Assembly: GCF_035582795.1 (NCBI RefSeq)
Contig: NC_134368.1
Coordinates: 28,146,501-28,210,500 of the forward strand
Direction: 5' to 3'
Length of the DNA stretch: 64,000 nucleotides
DNA from: Mycteria americana
Lineage: Eukaryota > Chordata > Aves > Ciconiiformes > Ciconiidae
This document shows positions 13,901 to 26,377 of this stretch, in pieces (the first letter of the stretch is position 1; the number at the start of each line of letters is the position of its first letter). The position numbers and the translations under genes are program-made. The notes under the pieces are model-generated. The model had not been told where the DNA came from. It saw only the letters and a program-made list of their open reading frames with translations, and searched no databases.

Positions 13901-16687
13901 TAATATGAAAATGTAGCTGCATTTTAAACAAGAGGGCATCAAACAACTATTTTGGAGACTGCAGAAGGTGACATCGGGTTAGAGCAGGGTTTAGTTTGGT
14001 GTTTATACTGCATTAAACGCCATAAAACTGGTGGTTCAATGTGGTGAGATGCAGACTACTTCTGTCTAGTGCTGAGCATTTTCCATTCTCATTGACTTCG
14101 CTGGAGGAAACTGAGGGAGCTCCATACCTTGGAAGGTGACTGCAAGCTCTGACATTTGAATCATATTAATAAAATAGTTTCCCTTGGTGGGATATGCATT
14201 TCCCCTCCCCGTAAGTTTCAAATAATACTACTTAAAGTAGGAACAAACATTTTACTTATGGCTAGAATGCATTTATTGGTAATTTTCACATAAATCAACT
14301 TATATGAAAATGTATTCATAATCCAAGCCTTCTCTATAGTGATAAAATGTTTCTGCTTCTGTGGTAGAAAATAGCTTATTATGCAAACAGCATTGCTAGT
14401 GTTACATTATGCATGGGAGTCACCTGGAGAACATCACAAAAGCTTCAACCAAAAGGAAAAAAAAGAGGAGAGAAAACCGGGTGTTCCATTTACTGCACCA
14501 CTTGCCTATTATAATTAGCTGTAAATGAGCTGATATCTGTACTTTGAAATGTATTTCATATATGCCTTGGTAACACTATACAAATAAGAAAAGCAGAACA
14601 GAATGGAAGAATATGAAACTCACCAAGGAATGGCCTTGCAAAATGTCACCCCAATTAAAAAGCAAAAGCCAGTTGCCATTTTAAAACTGGTTAGTTGTAT
14701 TTACTTTGAGAATACCTTGGTTATATTTATATACTACTTGATTTAATTCAGGATGCTGTAAGTTCCCGCCGGACTGTCATTATTATGAATGACATTGTTG
14801 AGAAGTTGGATTAAATAAGATCTGCTCAGGCTAAAAACCATATTGCCTTAGATTTTTTAAAAATAATAATGAAAAAAAGAATAAGTCCCAGCACAATCAT
14901 CCAAGGCCCAGTGTCTCATGTGGCCTTTCTTATTGAGGGATGAGAGTGGTTTTAAAGAAAAGTGGGAGGATCACTGCAATAAGGGTAAGTCCTCTGGAGA
15001 CAGTGAATTCTTATAGTTGTTCTTGTGGCACATCTTTTGGGAAGTTCTGGAGAGACATCACATATCAGAGCAGCTCTTGCCCAGAGTGGGTTTACAGTCG
15101 GGGTTGTTCAAGACGAGGTCTCCGTGATTTTGTAGTCTGAGGACTGGCATTCAAGTAATTCTGAGTCTTCCACAAACCACTCAGTTTCGGGAATGTATAT
15201 GACTCTCTGCACCAGCTCTATCTTGGCCACTGTCTTTATGCTACAATGCTGTCACACCTCTTAAACCTTCACTGGAGGGATTCCTTTGGGTGCAGTCTTC
15301 TTGCAGGGGCCAGATGCTTCCATCGTCTTCTCTATATCAGCTTGTAAACAGTGAGCTCTTAACTTCTCTGATGTTCTTGGCTGTGTCTATAATCTAACTG
15401 AATAACTAGTATTTCCCTGAATCACTGGGTTCTGAAAACATTTGGCTAAGCCGGAGCAATCTCTTTTATGATGTATTCATTCGATCAGCATTTGCAGCAA
15501 AGGCAGGACAAACATAAGCAGGGCTTCACCCCCCTTCACAATCTTTTAGTCTTGCCAGTCAGCCAAGAGATGAAGTTAGCCCAGAGAAAAAAGAGATGAC
15601 ACTGAAATGAGGAAGGGAGATGCTGTGAACCAAACCTGGTGCCTGGTGTTGCTGCTCTATGGCTTGCTGCCAGCCAACACGTATCCCTCAACGAGGGTAC
15701 AGGGCTTCGCAGCGCCCTGCCGCCTGCAGCAGGTCTGCTGTTAGCATCGACCAGATCACCTAGTCTGAGGCAGCCTGAAACCTTGTGCAAACCTCTTTGT
15801 CAATCAGCAGTTTGCAATGGTGATGTTCCCCAGACAGTCCCTGGGGCTTGGACGGGGTCTGGCCAGGATGGACCATAACTGCAAGTTCCTGCTTTTTCTA
15901 GCCCAGCCCAAATTTGCTGTGTCTTTTCATGTCCCTGGCAGATATGGCTGTAAGTTCACCTGATCTGAGGGAACCGAAAAAGTTATATGGTGCATGATAT
16001 TGCGACCTCCCAAAACACTGAGCACTGAAGGGACTGGTCTGAGCTCATCAGTCATTCGGCGTTTGCTGGCCCAGGAAAGCACGCTCTGACCTTGGAGGAG
16101 GGTGGCTGGTAATGCCTCATTGCAACCGGCTCTGCTGGGCTCCAGGGTTTAGAAAGTCAATTCTGCCTCATGAGGTCACACGTGAGCATCCCAGCTGTTT
16201 TGCTTAAGCAAGAAGCTCCGTCGGGTTCAAGCTGCAGAGAACTGTACCTTTCGGCATGAGCCAGCTCAGACCAGCTGTTACACAGCAGTGGTATCTGCTG
16301 CTGATCAGGTAAACTCGGGTACTGAATGAAGCGGGTGTCTTATGCTTTTTGGCTCTGCATGGCTACCGAATGACACAAGACAGTAGGAGGAGAAGCAGCT
16401 AAGAAAGTATCCTGAGAAAAAGGCTGGAAGTTGAACGTTACAAGTTGAAACTCTCTGAAAATGTGCTAGACAATTGGAGATGGTTTAAATCTCACCATCC
16501 ACAAGATATGGATGCCAGCAAACAAGAAGATAATCAGAAGGCAATTTTGTTTCTGGCAACACTTTGATCTGAGGCAGCTCATGTGCTTAATGGTTTTCGT
16601 TTAACTCTCTTTTGGAGACATCACTTAGAAGTGATGAAAAACGTCACAGAAGAAAAACAAGTTGCTAGCATTGCATACATATACTAT

Positions 16688-16772
16688 ATAGAAAAAATAC
16701 ATAGTATGTATATATATATGTATACACATGCAAGCATATGTGTATACATACCTATCTATATCTATATCTAGA
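16688..16772. repeat. TA/TACA/TATC-rich compound microsatellite
   Basis: Alternating TATATG, TACACA and TATCTA-type units make a degenerate purine-pyrimidine alternating tract of about 85 bp. The open frames of 62 codons on both strands here (repeated Ile/Tyr) are by-products of the repeat. Confidence 0.75.
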
Positions 16773-19700
16773 AATCCAGGACTCAAAAAAGAGAAGCATA
16801 GTCTGTGACTCATTTAAGGCCAACAAGCCAATCCTGGAGTCCCAAGTCTTTAGTAAAAGACAAGATCATGACAAGAATCTGGGGCAAAATACTTACAGGA
16901 GTGACTGTTTGAGAAGTCAGAATTAATCTGTGCCAAAGAAAATAACATTTCTGAAAGGCGGTAACTGAAGCTGCATTTTTTCTTATGGCGGTGACATGAG
17001 GTGACACTGTGGCTGGTAAGGGCAATCCAGAATATTAGATGCAAAGAGAGTGGCAGAAAGTCGTGGCCAATAAAAATAGCATATAGAGATGCACTGAAAG
17101 CCAATGTAAGCAAAGATAATGACTGATATTTGGGAAGATATGCAAAATTGCAATGGATTATGTTACTTTGCAAGAGTGCATGTGCTGGCAGAGTGTGCAC
17201 AGCATGGACAAAGAAGGTGACAGCAGCATCACTAGCTCAGAGCAATTCCTTCTTTGAACAATGGACACTGCTGCAGAAGACGAGTGGACTATTAGCTTGA
17301 AATCGAAGAGAACATTTATGAATTTTAAGTTGGACACAGGTAGACAAGCTGGTGTGAGGCCAGAAACACAGATATTATCATGGAGATAACAGCCACAGGC
17401 TGTAGGAAATGAGTTGGAAATGTTGGGGCTTACAGTGGGAAGCTTATCTCTACCAAGGGAGTGTGTGAACTAAATGTATAAGCAAATAATAAATTAAAAA
17501 AAAAGGATTTGCAGATGTGCCAAAATTGGGGAGATCTATTTTTGACTTAAAAACATGTAATATAAAAAGTACAGTTATTAAAATGAAAAAAGACTAAATC
17601 TATTTGATAAGAATTTGAGGCGATCTTCCAGAGGGTAGATAAGGAGGCAAAACCCCCAGACTAAATCTGAATAAACCTATTTACCCCCCATCTAATGCCT
17701 CCAAGACAGGATTTTCTGTCATCCTAAACCAGAAGGCAAAAGCACAGCTAGTGAAGTTGTTGCTATTGAATCAGAGAGTAAGTGAAGCATTCCTCCAGAG
17801 TGGATACAATTTCTGGGCATTGCAGGGGAAAAGAGAACCTGTGGTTACTTACTGATACATTAAATAAGGATGTGAAAGCTAAAGTCTGCTTCTCAGAGAG
17901 TGACATCTTTGGAAACATGGGCATTGCCGAAGACACTCTGTGTGGGATGTGCCAGTGCCGGCTGGGAAACTCCCTCAGTGACAAAGTGTCTGCTCACCCC
18001 ACACTGTGTCTTCTCGAGGAGCAGCTGAGGAGCTGCTGAGTGCTCTACATCATTATATGTGCCCATAGGACCAAGTTATGCTCCTGGGAAGAGTTCAGCA
18101 ACAACCCCACCATCCTGCACCCAGTTTTTCCCTTATCTTGGTTGAGAAATTTCTCTCCACTTTCACTGTCCTTTTGTCCTATCTCTACCTTGTTTATGAT
18201 CCTACCTATGTTACAGTACTGATGAGGTGATTTTTTTTTTCGCTTTCTGGCCATTAGTTAATGAATTACTTAATGAAAAGATATTTAATGAGAGCAAACT
18301 TCGAAGCTCTGCTACTGTTCAAGCCTTGGGAGACTGTGAGTGCTCCTGGTTCATTCTGGGGTCTGGGTTATAGACCTCCCCCAACTCCAGGGTGCCCTTT
18401 GCTTCTTTGTCTCAGGACAGAGGTCTGTGTGGCTCCTCAAATGTTATAGAGAAGTCTTACCTCAGCAGGTAATTCCTTTTTTAGTTTCACGAGTTCACCC
18501 CTGCAGATGGCTGGTGGGCTGGACTAGCTTACAGTGATAAATCTGCAGAAAAGTGATTGAGGAATATTAAATGAAAACTCACTCTGTCCCCGGATCAGCA
18601 TCACAAGTGCCCTGCCTGCATTTGCTAGTGAAATGACAGACCTGTGTGAAAATAGGAGCAAGTCTTAGCACATCTGCAGATCGCAATAATGAACACACAA
18701 TTACAGGATGCTGAAGATCCTGCTGCTCTCTGAGTCCAGCATAAGGAAGATGAGTCTTCCCTGGTACACAAATGGCAACGACCATCCTGCCTGTGTGCTG
18801 CCTAAGTGGTTTTGCTTCTGTATGGAAATGTGTCCATGTCTTCATATTCCACCAAACCCCCAAACTTTGTCTTCACTTTCTCAGAAAGTTTTATCTCATA
18901 GCCTAAAAAATGATAAGTCCTTTAACATTCAATGTACTCAGCTGAGTTTAACCAGAAATGAGCAAAAATCGGTTTGAGGCATACTAGAGAGGCAGACACA
19001 GTTTAGTGGAATGACCTTTCCTCTTCCCAAAGGTGGGGCATCGTCAGCAGTTGCTTGTTCCTTGAGAGAGGCAGTAGCTGGGCTGGAAAGGGTAGAGCCA
19101 CTGCATCCCTGCACCTTTCAATGAGATGCTACAGGTTGTGTCTGCCCCACTTGCAGGCCTTCGGGTCTGGCATGAAGACCAGTGGGATCGCACTTCTTAT
19201 GATATAAGCTAATTTTCCTGCTCTTTATTGGCATGCAAATGCCAAGAGAGAATGTGTTTAAAGACCCGTGTAATTTTTCCATTTTGCTAGGAAAAAGGAT
19301 GGGTGTGAAAAGTAAGGGTCTCGTACTGATGTGACGAATGGTGAGGAAAAAAGATGATTGCCTGGCAGCAAGAGGTGGCCTCAAGGACTGGAGGCTTCCT
19401 ACGAAAGCCTCCCAGGGGAGCTGAGATTTTAGGATGGTGGCTGGGAGTCAGAGAGGAGCAGGAACTACCATGCAGGGGTGGAGGAAGGTGGAAAGAAGTC
19501 TGTGGGACCATGAGATAATGTGTTCTTTCAGGCTGCTAGACAAGAGAGAACAGTGCTGCTTCAGACACAAGGCTGGGCTGATAGGGTAATACCTTACTAT
19601 AGTCAAACTGCAGAGTGGGATTATTACGGCTTTGGATAAGAGCTATTAACTATTGTTAAGGTGATTGATCACTTTTATCATTTTGTTATGGAAGGAGTTT

Positions 19701-20459
19701 CACAATCAGAGCTAATCATGGGGCATTACTGTGCCCCTGTCTGCTTAAATGCTGAAATCCAGAGATAGATTGTGAGATGATTACAAAAATTGCAAGACTG
19801 TCATTTCCATATTGAACATGGACTGGGCAAAAATCATAACAACACATGTATTGCTGAGACACCCCATGTAGGGGAAAACACTTCTGAAGTTTGCTTTCAG
19901 CCTCTGGAGAGGGAAACAAACAAGTTTGCTCACTGTTCTGTTTAGCTTTTCCAGCACACAAAGTTTCTACAGTTTTAAGACTGCGCTGCTGTGCATCTCC
20001 TGTGATATATGTATGTCTGGGTTCTCTGGTACTGACTTCTGCCATCGCTCGCAAGATTTGCTGATGTTTCATCAGGGAAAGCTCAGAGAGAGGGTTCCCT
20101 GTAAATGTGTTTAAAGCAAGGAGTAATAAAAGCGCACCTCACATGCAGAGGAGCGGAGAGGCAGATTTGAACTCAGTGTTGCGTGGCCAGAGAGATGTAT
20201 TCAGGTATCTCCAGAGCAGTGAGATGCTTTCCAAGAACACAGACTTCCATCTTACTCTCTCGCATAGTGTTGATAAGGCCTTTTATGACGCTTTCATCTG
20301 AGAACTAGCAGACTCAAGTTCACGGCCTTATTCTATTTGATGGGAAAAGAAAAAGCCATATTAATTAAAAATTATGCAGGGTCTGAGAAAACCAGCTGGA
20401 TCAAGTCACGTAAGTGCTAGGTGAATCCAGCGTGGAGATCTGGTCATAAACAGAATAAC

Positions 20460-20643
20460 TGCCAGTAGATCGATACCTGGCTCTGAGCCTGGTGTCACCG
20501 GCAGAATTTTGGGTTTTTTTGATCGTGGGTCAGTCTACACGACACCAGGCCTGCTGGTGACAGATGGGGTGCACCTGTCTCAAAGGGGGAAAAGGATCTT
20601 TGCACAGGAGTTAGCAGGGCTCATTGAAAGAGCTTTAAACTAG
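20460..20643 (+). pseudogene. CR1 ORF1 remnant (esterase C-terminus)
   Basis: The frame ending with the TAG at 20,641-20,643 reads as the last ~28 residues of the CR1 ORF1 protein, with a TDGVHLS block and a helix ending in ERALN. In CR1 ORF1 this is the C-terminal block of an SGNH-hydrolase-type esterase, where the Asp and His of the D-x-x-H motif belong to the catalytic triad; both are present. Further upstream (20,480-20,560) the same protein continues in a different frame, so at least one frameshift lies between. Everything N-terminal of this, including any coiled coil and zinc knuckle, is missing. Confidence 0.7.
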
Positions 20644-20645
20644 AT

Positions 20646-21720
20646 TTGAAGGGGGAAAGGGATAAAACCAGGCTCGCTAGAGATAAGCCTGGAGGCAGCA
20701 TGCCAATGTTTGAGGGACGGTGTGCTAGCGAGGTCCTTTGGTCTGCCACCTCAGTGGAGGTAGGGGGTGGAGAACCATGCGGCAGCAAAGACGCAAGGGT
20801 TATTGATGTGTTAGAAACCATGGAAGTGCCTGAGAATGGTCACATAGGAATTAGGGCTTCTCCCCCAGAAAAGGTGGCAGGATCAGTAGCCCAGCTGGAG
20901 TGCATCTACACCAATGCATGCAGCATGGGCAACAAACAGGAGGAGCTGGAAGCCATTGTGCAGCAGGAAAGCTGTGATGTAGTTGCCATCACAGAAGCAT
21001 GGTGGGATGACTCGCACAACTGGAGTGCTGCAGTGGATGGCTATAAACTCTTCAGAAGGGGTCGGCAAGGAAGGAGAGGTGGTGGGGTAGCGCTGTGTTA
21101 GGGAGTGTTTTGATTGTCTAGAGCTGAATGACGGTGATGATAGCGTTGAGTGTGTAGGAATCATGGGGAAGGCCAACAAGGCAGATATCATGGTGGGAGT
21201 CTGTTATAGACCACCCAGCCAGGATGAAGAGGCAGACGAAATGTTCTGTAAGGAGCTGGGAGAAGTCTCACAATCGCTAGCCCTTGTTCTTGTGGGGGAC
21301 TTCAACTTACCAGACATCTGCTGAAATACAATACAGCAGAGAGGAAACAGTGCAGGAGGTTCCTGGAGTGTGTGGAAGATAACTTCCTGACACAGCTGGT
21401 AGGTGAGCCAACTAGGGAAGACTGGACCTGTTGTTTGTGAACAGAGAAGGACTTGTGGGTGATGTGATGGCTGGAGGCTGTTTGGGCATAGCAATCACGA
21501 AATTATAGAGTCAGCAGAACTGCTACCTTGGACTTCTGGAGGGCAGACTTTGGCCTGTTTAGGAGCCTGGTTGACAGAGTCCCTTGGGAGGCAGTCCTGA
21601 AGGGCAAAGGAGTCCAGGAAGGCTGGACATTCTTCAAGAAGGAAATCTTAAAGGCGCAGGAGCAGGCAGTCCCCATGTGCCGAAAGACAAGCCAGCGGGG
21701 AAGAAGACCAGCCTAGCTGA
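20646..21720 (+). pseudogene. CR1 ORF2 N-terminal endonuclease, broken
   Basis: The frame 20,646-21,101 (151 codons) contains the start of the APE-type endonuclease domain: a NACSMGNKQEE block at about residues 89-99 and an ITEAWW block holding the metal-binding Glu of the family at about residues 116-121. It stops at 21,099-21,101. The domain continues past frameshifts and stop codons: a GVCYRPP-like block around 21,200 and the GDFNLPD block near 21,294-21,314, followed by a stop codon near 21,324. A linker segment similar to other CR1 ORF2 proteins is seen at 21,528-21,716 in yet another frame. The enzyme, which nicks target DNA to prime reverse transcription, cannot be made from this copy. 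Compared with the neighbouring reverse-transcriptase part, this section has visibly more frame breaks. Confidence 0.85.
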
Positions 21721-21751
21721 ACAGAGAGCTTTGGCTGGAATTCAGGAAGAA

Positions 21752-21790
21752 GCGTTTATGACCTCATGAATTCATGAGCGTTTATGACCT
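21752..21790 (+). repeat. 13-bp direct repeat flanking a palindrome, inside CR1
   Basis: GCGTTTATGACCT occurs at 21,752-21,764 and again at 21,778-21,790, and between and overlapping them lies the perfect 16-bp palindrome CTCATGAATTCATGAG (21,763-21,778). Other CR1 copies read straight through this place with one copy, so a 26-bp insertion happened here after or during insertion. A template switch or hairpin-mediated repair is the likely cause. Confidence 0.75.
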
Positions 21791-22137
21791 TTGGAAGAAG
21801 GGGCAGGCAACTCAGGAGGACTACAAAGATGTTGTGAGGTTATGCAGGGAGAAAATTAGAAGGGCCAAAGCCCAGCTAGAACTTAATCTGGCTACTGCCA
21901 TAAAAGACAATTAAAAATGTTTCTATAAATACATTAGCAACAAGTGGAGGGCTAAGGAGAATCTCCATCCTTTACTGGATGCGGGGGGAAGACAAAGGGT
22001 GAGGAAGAGGCTGAGGTACTTAATGCCTTCTTTGCCTCAGTCTTTAACAGTAAGACCAGTTGTTCTCCAGGTACCCAGCCCCCTGAGCTGGAAGATGGGG
22101 ATGGGGAGCAGAACGAAGCCCCATAATCCAAGGGGAA

Positions 22138-23628
22138 ATGGTTAGCGACCTGCTACACCACTTAGACACACACAAGTCTATGGGGCCAGATGGGATCCAC
22201 CCAAGGGTACTGAGGGAGCTGGTGGAAGTGCTCACCCAGCCACTTTCAATTCTTTATCAGCAGTCCTGGCTAACCGGGGAGGTCCCAGTTGACTGGAGGT
22301 TAGCAAATGTGATGCCCATCTACAAGAAGGGCCAGAAGGAGGATCTGGGGAAATACAGGCCTGTCAGTCTGACCTCGGTGCCAGGGAAGGTTATGGAGCA
22401 GATCATCTTGAGTGCCATCACGTGGCACGTACAGGCCAACCAGGTGATCAGGCCCAGTCAGCATGGGTTCATGAAAGGCAGGTCCTGCTTGACCAACCTG
22501 ATCTCCTTCTATGACAAGGTGACCTGCTTAGTGGATGAGGGAAAGGCTGTGCATGTTGTCTACCTAGACTTTAGTAAAGCTTTTGACACTGTTTCCCACA
22601 GCGATCTCCTGGAGAAACTGGCTGCTCATGGCTTGGACGGGCATGCTCTTCGCTGGGTAAAAAACTGGCTGGATGGCCAGGCCCAAAGAGTGGTGGTGAA
22701 TGGAGTCAAATCCAGTTGGTGGCCAGTCGCAAGTGGTGTTCCCCAGGGCTCAGTATTGGGGCTAGTTCTGTTTAGTACCTTTATCAATGATCTGGATGAG
22801 GGGATCAAGTGCACCCTCAGTAAGTCTGCAGATGACACCAAGTTGTGTGGGAGTGTTGATCTGCTTGAGGGTAGAAAGGCTCTGCAGAGGGACCTGGACA
22901 GGCTGGATCCATGGGCAGAGGCCAATTGTATGGGGTTCAACAAGGCTAAGTGCTGGGTCTTGCACTTGGCTCACAACAACTCCCTGCAATGCTACAGGCT
23001 TGGGGAAGAGTGGCTGGAAAGCTGCCCGGTAGAAAAGGACCTGGGGGTATTGGTTGATAGCCACCTGACTATGAGCCAGCAGGGTGCCCAGGTGACCAAG
23101 AAGGCCGATAGCATCCTGGCTTGTATCAGGAATAGTGTGGCCAGCAGGACTAGGGCAGTGATCGTGCCCCTGTACTTGGCACTGGTGAGGCCACACCTCG
23201 AATACTGTGTTCAGTTTTGGGCCCCTCACTACAAGAGAGACATTGAGGTCCTGGAGCGTGTCCAGAGAAGGGCAATGAAGCTGGTGAAGGGTCTGGAGCA
23301 GAAGTCTTATGAGGAGCGGCTGAGGGAACTGGGGTTGTTTAGCCTGGAGAAGAGGAGGCTGAGGGGAGACCTTATTGCTCTCTACAACTACCTGAAAGGA
23401 GGTTGTAGAGAGGTGGGGGTCGGTCTCTTCTCCCAGGTAACAAGCAATGGGACAAGAGGAAATGGCCTCAAGTTGCACCAGGGAAGGTTTAGATTGGATA
23501 TTAGGAAAAATTTCTTCACTGAAAGGGTTGTCAAACATTGGAACAGGCTGCCCAGGGAAGTGATTGAGTCGCCATCCCTGGAGGTATTTGAAAGACGTGT
23601 AGATGTGGTGCTTAGGGACATGGTGTAG
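22138..23628 (+). pseudogene. CR1 ORF2 reverse-transcriptase part, open for 496 codons
   Basis: The unbroken frame covers the finger, palm and thumb of a non-LTR reverse transcriptase and the ORF2 C-terminal domain. Visible blocks: PIYKKG (residues 60-65), RPVSLTS (74-80), HGFMKGRSC (109-117), motif [10 protein letters not shown] (142-150), motif [11 protein letters not shown] (199-208) and the catalytic box SADDTKL (230-236), in which the two Asp are kept but the usual Phe before ADD is Ser. A Pro usual in the LGPVLF block is Leu (209). The Met start is only the first Met in the frame; the natural ORF2 begins far upstream. The ORF stops with GTGTAG at the normal CR1 position before the 3' UTR. 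Classified as part of a broken element because the endonuclease upstream is disrupted. The 304-codon frame on the other strand is its shadow. Confidence 0.9.
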
Positions 23629-23714
23629 TGGTGGACTTGGGAGTGCTAGATTAACAGTTGGACTTGATGATCTCAAAGGTCTTTTCCAACCTAAAAAATT
23701 CTACGATTCTATAA

Positions 23715-26377
23715 CTAGTCCATGAGACACACTCTTCCAGTAGCACATGGCTGATCCTACATTAAGATCTGAGATGCCCAGAACATATCAAATAAATTCA
23801 CATCTAAGCCTTGATGTTCTCACTAGTGATGAATGAGAGCAAAGAGAATATCTGTTAGCCATACACTCAGTGTCAGGAATGTGGCATCAAGGAAGCAGCT
23901 CTTCCTGTGCTTTTTCAAGGCTCATTTTCTCCTTGGGCACACCATGAAGAACAACCTACAAAAATAATGAATAGCCACCATAAACAATGTAATGTTCAGC
24001 TCCTATTGGAAGGTGCATGTTCAGCTTGACCTTGCAGAAAATGTGCATATAATAGTAAACAGTAGAAATAAGAGGCAAGAGACTGCATCAGGACGGGACA
24101 GAATGGAAAAATACCAATGACACTGGCCTGGCAAGTCACACTTGGATTGAATTGTACAAATAATAAATGGTGCAATAAGAATTCTGCAACTAAGTAACAT
24201 ATTCTTGTCCACAATATTAATAATGTGTCAGACCAGCAGTGCACGTGTTCACCAGTGAAATCTCTTGAAATGTTGTTTCTCTGCAATGACTGACTATTAC
24301 AGGCAGAAAGAGGGATCTCCTACTACAGGTAGCCTGCGTCAGAGACCTCATGCAAAGAAACCTTTCCCTGTCACCACCTTGCTTGTTTAAAGTCTGTTAC
24401 CTCAGGCAGATCCTTCCTCACATCTTCCCTGGTATTTTTCCACTTTTGACTAGGAATAGGAACTCTTCTGGCCCTAAGCCTCAACACTGGCAGAATCTGA
24501 TTTTGTGCACAACAGGCCCAGTTCTGCTTTGAAATGATCACCTTCATAATCTATGAATGGGAACATCAGTAAAGACATAACTTCGGGGGTCTTCCTGGAT
24601 CGGTGGGTTTCAGCACAACTCCATGTACGTGAAGTACCCAAAAGACACCTATGTGGGTGTTCCTTGTTCTCTTTTGACATGGATGACCACTGACCATAAT
24701 TTAATGCATCAATTCATCAGTCATAACCCATTCATCTGCCACCAACGTAAAAAGAGTCTTGTTCATAGATATTATACCAATCGGTAGAATGATGCATACA
24801 TAAGATGAATTTGGAGATGTTTTACATGACTATAGATACCTGCCTTGGGAGGAGATGATTTTGCAGGGAATGGACGAGAGTCAGTGTCAGCTTGTGTGAC
24901 CAGATTTCAGACTGCTTTCTGAACAGAGGGGAAAACCAACTCTAAAGTCTTTGAACGTGCACGCTAGCTAGATTAGATTTGTACTGATAGCTTTTGTTTC
25001 CGTTCCTTTCTCTCTTGCCTAGTTTAATATGCATGGCTATATATGGAGAAAATGTGTCTCTGTGCTGGCATAGCAAAGATAACCTTGAAGAGTATAAATG
25101 AATGTACGTATTGATGGAGCAATTTGTGTTTTTATTGATTTCTTGCTGTGTCTTGCTGAATTCCTAGTATGTAGAATAGGCTGTAACTATTTTGTTATGA
25201 AGAATGCTACAGAATTTTCCCACACCAATTCTTAAGGGACATGGACAATTTATACATGAGAATATGAAAGAAAGCATACAGTATATATTGATTATTATTA
25301 TTTATTACTATAGGTAGGATAGGCTCCAGCTAGGGATACAAGACTTGAGATCAAAAAAGGGTGGCATATTTTCTGTATAGGAAGGCAGAGCTGCCAAGAT
25401 GAAATACCAAGATTTTAAGCCTAAAATACATGGCTTTTGCCAATGTGGAGAGAGTTGAAGGTGAAAGGGTGACACATTGATGTGTTCCTGAGAAGAAAGG
25501 ATGCTGTCGCAGAGCAACGATTAATGTTGTCAAAATGCAAATGGGCGGCTAGAAAAGGAAAGGCCGGGCTGGCTCTCCTCTGTGCTGGGGGACCAGCTTG
25601 TGCTGTAGGGGTTTTTCCAAGCAGGTGAAATGGGGCAAGGTGTCACTGGCATGCGGGGCATTGGGCTGAGACGAGGATGTTGACCAGGTCCAGAGGCAGG
25701 TACCACTCCAGGCCCTGATCCTGCACATGCTTCTGGAGCTGAGATCCTTTGGTTTCTTTGAAACCAGTTATCTTCTACGTGCATGCAGGGGTCTGTAAAT
25801 TACGGATCTAGTTTGAATTGGTGATACAGTGATTAGTAACATTAAACTGAAGACTGCGGATGCCTGTATGGGTAGTTTGGTTGGATTTTCTTCTGTTCAT
25901 CTGTGTTTTGCAATCCCTCTTCCTATCGCAGACTCCACCTGCTCTGAGCAGAGAAATAAAGCAGAGAAATATGTTGAGTGCTAGCTCCTGTGCAGCCTGG
26001 CTGGGCTTTGAGAGCGGGCACTGCAGACCCCCCCAAGTGCTGTTTAAGGCAGGTCTATCCCAAATTTGAACCAAGCCTCCGTTCAGCGTAAGGAGCGGAA
26101 ACTGCACCTTTCTTGTTTGGTTGCTTGTGAACAAGGAGATGAGCAGCGTGTCCATCCTGCTGCACAGAAATTAGTGACATCAGAGACACCACGCTGGGAA
26201 GAAGGCACCTTCATTTGGCCCAATATTTGCTTTCTGAAAGTGCCCAGAAGTAGATGCCTAAGAAAGCACGTAAATAACAGTGCACACATAGCACGACTCT
26301 TCCCTTCAGATACCGAAGGATTTTCTAAGCTAGAGGTTGCCTCTGAACCTGTGTTTAATAGGTGCCGATGGCACCAT
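23715..26377. other. Intergenic, no gene recognised
   Basis: Ordinary AT-rich intergenic DNA. No exon, RNA gene or transposon is recognised; the open frames of 60-97 codons are on both strands, overlap each other and look random. The segment 25,540-25,780 is slightly GC-richer. Confidence 0.5.

Larger units (their letters stand above)
8126..20450. other. Intergenic, no gene recognised
   Basis: No coding exon, tRNA, or young transposable element was recognised. Simple repeats seen are a G-rich tract at about 9,616-9,633, a three-copy 10-bp tandem repeat at 10,035-10,068, (AG)n at 10,909-10,923 and a TATA/TACA-rich tract at 16,688-16,772. The stretch 11,600-12,300 is more G-rich than its surroundings and gives several overlapping open frames of 60-117 codons on both strands; none resembles a known protein. 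The AT-rich stretch 14,150-14,450 has several homeodomain-like TAAT/TTAT cores and may be conserved non-coding DNA. A GAGGAAACTGAGG match at about 14,104 could be a tiny MIR scrap but is too short to call. Confidence 0.55.
20450..23714 (+). mobile_element. CR1 LINE, 5'-truncated copy
   Basis: CR1 (chicken repeat 1) is the dominant non-LTR retrotransposon family of birds. This copy keeps, in order, the last part of ORF1 (about 20,460-20,643), ORF2 endonuclease sequence with breaks (about 20,870-21,720), the reverse-transcriptase part of ORF2 (22,138-23,628), and the 3' UTR, which ends in the CR1-type ATTCTAYGATTCTAT tail at about 23,697-23,712. The left boundary is approximate and lies within ORF1, so the copy lacks its promoter and most of ORF1. 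A small duplication with a palindrome interrupts it at 21,752-21,790. Two shorter fragments of closely similar sequence on the same strand lie at 32.5 kb and 42.3 kb. It is not expected to be able to move on its own. Confidence 0.93.

Noticed and set aside
14100-14160. GAGGAAACTGAGG match to the MIR core
   Set aside because: Only 13 bases match with no supporting flanking blocks.
22762-23676. 304-codon minus-strand frame
   Set aside because: Exact shadow of the CR1 reverse-transcriptase frame; a similar shadow (191 codons) occurs at the 42.3 kb CR1 copy.
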